A DNA stretch of 35,167 bases from Clostridia bacterium (GTDB taxonomy: Bacteria; Bacillota; Clostridia; Christensenellales; Pumilibacteraceae): assembly GCA_017531795.1 (NCBI GenBank), contig JAFXKH010000054.1, positions 1-35,167 of the forward strand, written 5' to 3'. The translations under genes and the position numbers were made by a program. The notes under the pieces were generated by a model that made no database searches, was not told the DNA's origin, and saw nothing but the letters and a program-made list of their open reading frames with translations. This document shows positions 32,276 to 35,167 of this stretch, piece after piece (the first letter of the stretch is position 1; each line of letters opens with the position of its first letter).

Positions 32276-34840
32276 ATGGAAACTAATTCACTTCTTCTCA
32301 TAGACGGAAACAGCCTTATAAATAGGGCTTATTTTGCATTGCCTACGCTGACGGCAAAAGACGGTACGCCCTCAAACGCTGTGTATGGTTTTGCGAATAT
32401 ACTCGTCAAAGCAATACTCGATTATAGACCGAAATATATCGCTGTTGCGTTTGATATGCGCGCGCCGACGTTCAGACATAAGATGTACGACGGCTATAAA
32501 GCGACGAGAAAGGGTATGCCCGACGACCTTGCAGTACAAATGCCCGTACTGAAAAATATGCTGGACGTTATGGGTATAAAGCATATCGGCAAAGAAGGGA
32601 TAGAAGCGGACGACGTTATCGGTACGCTTGCAAAGAATCATCACGTACCCACGCTCATACTCACGGGTGACCGTGACAGTTTCCAACTTATAGACGAAAG
32701 TACGAGCGTATTGTTCACTAAACGCGGTATAAGTGAAGTGGATATTATGACGCCGACTACTCTCGTTGAGTTTATGGGTTTGACACCTTCGCAAATCATC
32801 GACTATAAGGCGCTTGCAGGCGACAACTCGGACAATATTCCGGGCGTACCCGGTATAGGCGATAAGCGCGCAACCGATCTTCTTACCAAGTACGGTACGG
32901 CTGAAAACGTTTTTGCTCACGCAGACGAGATAGGTGGCAAGCTTGCCGATAAAATAAAAGAAGGTAAAGCGCTCAGCGATATTTCCAAAGCGCTCGCAAC
33001 GATAAAAACCGATTGCGACGTAGATGTACCTCTTTCCGAAATGACTTACGAGTTTCCGTTCAGCGGAGAAGTGTTCGCATGCTTTGAGCAATTGAGTTTT
33101 AAGTCGCTTTTGCGACGTACTGAACTTTTTTCCGCAACGACGAAAACAGAAGAGCCGATAGTGGAAGAAAAAAAGATAGAGTTTTCGGAAATAACTCTGC
33201 AAAGTACGGGCGAACTGTTGACCGCAATAGAGGGCGCGACCGAACTTGCCATTGACTTTGGCAGAAACGCGCGTTTTTGCGCCAACGGCGTAACTCAATA
33301 CGCGCTGGCTATAAAGGAAACGCTTTTTGACGTTTGTCCGACTGATGCGGAAATCGTATCGGCAATCAAACCGATTCTTGAAAACGATAAAGTGAAAAAG
33401 TACGTTTACGATGCAAAGACGGTCATAAAATATCTTGACAGGTTTGGCGTATCCTTGAATAGTTACGACGACGTAGCGTTGATGACTTATCTCGTAAAAG
33501 GATCGTCAAAACTTCCCTCCGCAGAGAGTTACGCAGACATGCGCGGATGTGAAAAAACTCACTCTTCCTGCGCGATATTTTCGGGCGCGAAAGATATGAA
33601 AAAAGGGTTAGCCGACCTGAAAATGACCGACCTATATGAAAAAGTCGAACTTCCGCTTGTCGAAGTCCTTTATCGTATGGAAAAACAGGGGTTTCATATA
33701 GACCGAAAAAAACTTGCGGAATTGAAGACAAAATTTAATGCGGACGAAAAAGAAGTCGCCGACAATATATTCCTTATGGCAGGCAAGCAGTTCAACATAA
33801 ATTCGCCTATGCAACTTGCCAAAGTCCTTTTTGACGATATCGGTTTGCCTTACCCGAAACGCTTCGGCACTACCTCCCGTGGTTGGAAATCCACGTCCGC
33901 CGAAGTCCTTGCGCATATTGCCAACGAACACCCGATAGTTCCTGAAATATCCCATTATCGCTATATAGCGAAACTCAATTCGACTTATCTTGACGGCTTT
34001 GCCAAAGTAGCAGACGTAAACGGAAGGATCCATACAGAGTTCAATCAAATGCAAACGACAACGGGCAGACTCTCGTCCTCCGAACCGAACTTACAGAATA
34101 TTCCCGTCCGCGAAGACGAAGGGAAAGTACTCCGTTCTCTTTTTACTGCAAGCGAAGGCAACGTTCTCGTATCCGCTGACTATTCGCAGATAGAACTTCG
34201 CGTAATGGCGCACCTTTCGGGTGACGAGAATCTTATTAAAGCGTTCGTTGACGGCAAGGATATCCATACTTCCGTAGCGCAAGAACTTTTTGCTACGGAC
34301 AAGCCGACACCTGCCGAGCGCAGAATTGCAAAAACGGTCAATTTCGGCTTGATATACGGTATGAGCGCGTTTGGTCTTTCTGAAAGATTAGGCATTTCTC
34401 CCAAACAAGCCAAAGAATATATCGAAAAATACTTCGCGCAATACCCCAAAGTAAAGACGTATCTGGAAAATATCGTAGCGCGAGCCAAAAAAACGGGTTA
34501 TGCAGAAAGTCTTTTGGGCCGTCGTCGCACGATTCCCGAACTTATTTCGGGCAAAGCCAACCAACGCAGTTTTGGTGAACGCGCTGCAATGAATATGCCC
34601 CTGCAATCAACCGCTGCCGACATAATAAAAATAGCGATGCTTAAAGTGGACGAGGCTCTTAAAAATAAAAAATCCAAACTCATTCTTCAGGTCCATGACG
34701 AACTGATTATAGATACACACCCCTCCGAACTTGAAATGGTAAAATCTATTCTCAAAACCGAAATGGAATCCGCTATAGCCTTAAAAGTACCGCTGACGGT
34801 AGAGGTGGCGAGTGGGAATGACTGGTTGGCTTGTAAATAA
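32276..34840 (+). CDS. polA: DNA polymerase I
   Basis: The product is 854 aa from ATG 32276, where the family N-terminus LLLIDGNSLINRAYFAL begins. The 5'-3' exonuclease (flap) domain covers about residues 1-290, including GIEADDVIG, LTGDRDSFQL and the GDNSDNIPGVPGIGDKRA helix-hairpin-helix. The central 3'-5' exonuclease-like domain (about 295-460) seems inactive: the first metal motif reads AIDFGRN instead of DxE. The polymerase domain follows, with TTGRLSSSEPNLQNIPVR, ADYSQIELRVMAHLSGD, RRIAKTVNFGLIYGMS and the final LQVHDELI. It functions in repair and Okazaki fragment processing. The mRNA is predicted to be leaderless. Confidence 0.97.
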   Translation: METNSLLLIDGNSLINRAYFALPTLTAKDGTPSNAVYGFANILVKAILDYRPKYIAVAFDMRAPTFRHKMYDGYKATRKGMPDDLAVQMPVLKNMLDVMGIKHIGKEGIEADDVIGTLAKNHHVPTLILTGDRDSFQLIDESTSVLFTKRGISEVDIMTPTTLVEFMGLTPSQIIDYKALAGDNSDNIPGVPGIGDKRATDLLTKYGTAENVFAHADEIGGKLADKIKEGKALSDISKALATIKTDCDVDVPLSEMTYEFPFSGEVFACFEQLSFKSLLRRTELFSATTKTEEPIVEEKKIEFSEITLQSTGELLTAIEGATELAIDFGRNARFCANGVTQYALAIKETLFDVCPTDAEIVSAIKPILENDKVKKYVYDAKTVIKYLDRFGVSLNSYDDVALMTYLVKGSSKLPSAESYADMRGCEKTHSSCAIFSGAKDMKKGLADLKMTDLYEKVELPLVEVLYRMEKQGFHIDRKKLAELKTKFNADEKEVADNIFLMAGKQFNINSPMQLAKVLFDDIGLPYPKRFGTTSRGWKSTSAEVLAHIANEHPIVPEISHYRYIAKLNSTYLDGFAKVADVNGRIHTEFNQMQTTTGRLSSSEPNLQNIPVREDEGKVLRSLFTASEGNVLVSADYSQIELRVMAHLSGDENLIKAFVDGKDIHTSVAQELFATDKPTPAERRIAKTVNFGLIYGMSAFGLSERLGISPKQAKEYIEKYFAQYPKVKTYLENIVARAKKTGYAESLLGRRRTIPELISGKANQRSFGERAAMNMPLQSTAADIIKIAMLKVDEALKNKKSKLILQVHDELIIDTHPSELEMVKSILKTEMESAIALKVPLTVEVASGNDWLACK

Positions 34841-34979
34841 CTTTTTGCGACGGCGCAAAAGCGACGGCGTAATAGCACGCCTCTGACGAACTGCGTGTTC
34901 GCTCGTGTACGTTTTTGGTACACGTCGCTCACCAGCCGTCCGTCATAGACGCACTCTCCACCGTCTTAGTCCCTATGCC

Positions 34980-35006
34980 GTCATCCTGAGCGCAGTCGAA
35001 GGATCT
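34980..35006 (+). repeat. REP-like dispersed repeat motif
   Basis: The sequence begins GTCATCCTGAGCGCAGTCGA and ends AGGATCT, with ATCCT and AGGAT arms that can pair. I recall closely similar strings as high-copy intergenic repeats in many unrelated bacterial genomes. Only one copy is in this window, so repetition is not shown here. Confidence 0.5.
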
Positions 35007-35080
35007 AAAACCCCTTCATCTCCCAATATACTATCACCCACGGAAAGTAGCAGATGTGGATATATTTTCGAGGGAAAAGG

Positions 35081-35149
35081 CAGGAAAATCGTACGCCGTT
35101 AGGCGCACGTCCTCGAAGATAGCCTTATGGCATCGAGAGGATTTTCCTG
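35081..35149. repeat. Folded element with 10-bp terminal inverted repeats
   Basis: CAGGAAAATC (35081-35090) and GATTTTCCTG (35140-35149) are perfect 10-bp inverted repeats. They enclose two smaller hairpins: CGCC-GTTA-GGCG (35094-35105), and CCTCGA/TCGAG (35111-35116, 35133-35137) with an inner GCC-TTAT-GGC. The whole would fold as a three-way junction. It may be a small non-autonomous repeat or a structured RNA. The window ends 18 bases later. Confidence 0.5.
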
Positions 35150-35167
35150 ACTTTTAACCGAAAAGAT

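Larger units (their letters stand above)
34841..35167. other. Gene-free 3' end with repeats and folded elements
   Basis: No credible gene is seen in these 327 bases. They contain a direct repeat GCGACGGCG (34847-34855 and 34861-34869), a 7-bp hairpin CGTGTAC-loop-GTACACG (34904-34924) that may act after polA, the repeat motif at 34980-35006 and the folded element at 35081-35149. A short plus-strand ORF at 34905-35102 has no ribosome-binding site or protein-like composition. Confidence 0.6.

Noticed and set aside
34905..35102. 65-aa plus-strand ORF
   Set aside because: It covers a hairpin and the REP-like motif, lacks a ribosome-binding site and looks non-coding.

Overview
The window looks like a chromosomal segment of an endospore-forming member of the Bacillota, most likely an uncultured clostridial lineage. 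The evidence is the density of sporulation and germination genes (Ger(x)C, SpoIIE, YabP/YabQ, CwlJ, GerQ, a collagen-like surface protein) together with clostridial gene orders such as murB-PHP-whiA-dnaE-pfkA and feoA-feoB-Cys-rich peptide. Base composition is moderate with many GCG/CGC codons. No rRNA, tRNA, CRISPR array, prophage or insertion sequence was seen. This placement is inference; no database search was possible.

Layout. 1-5.7 kb: the 3' part of a Ger(x)C germination lipoprotein gene, spoIIE, trmL, then yabP-yabQ facing away from divIC and a Ppx/GppA-type phosphatase. 5.8-9.8 kb: a small unknown protein, hisH-hisF, an unknown membrane protein and gltX. 9.8-14.2 kb: azlCD (branched-chain amino acid export), a polar amino acid ABC transporter (binding protein, permease, ATPase) and a TraX-family membrane protein. 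14.3-22.2 kb: a HAD phosphatase on the minus strand, then murB, a PHP phosphoesterase, whiA, dnaE and pfkA. 22.3-23.8 kb: a spore-surface/germination cluster (collagen-like protein, cwlJ, gerQ). 24.0-27.7 kb, minus strand: a large SF1 helicase-nuclease broken by a one-base frameshift. 27.8-34.8 kb: DAHP synthase, a DtxR/IdeR-type metal regulator, feoA-feoB-Cys-rich peptide and polA. The last ~330 bases have no gene but contain a dispersed-repeat-like motif and a strongly folded region.

Three observations stand out. (i) The amino acid-binding lipoprotein appears circularly permuted: the segment that normally follows the lipobox is at the extreme C-terminus. (ii) Several genes (divIC, hisH, the DtxR-family gene, polA, probably the helicase gene) have near-consensus sigma-A promoters whose predicted +1 falls on or within about 2 bases of the start codon, with no Shine-Dalgarno sequence, so leaderless mRNAs seem common here. 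(iii) whiA has no ATG/GTG/TTG at the expected place and appears to start at ATT. In addition, two identical-format dyads (TTAAC-N4-GTTAA) bracket the feo promoter and are good candidate operators for the adjacent metal regulator.
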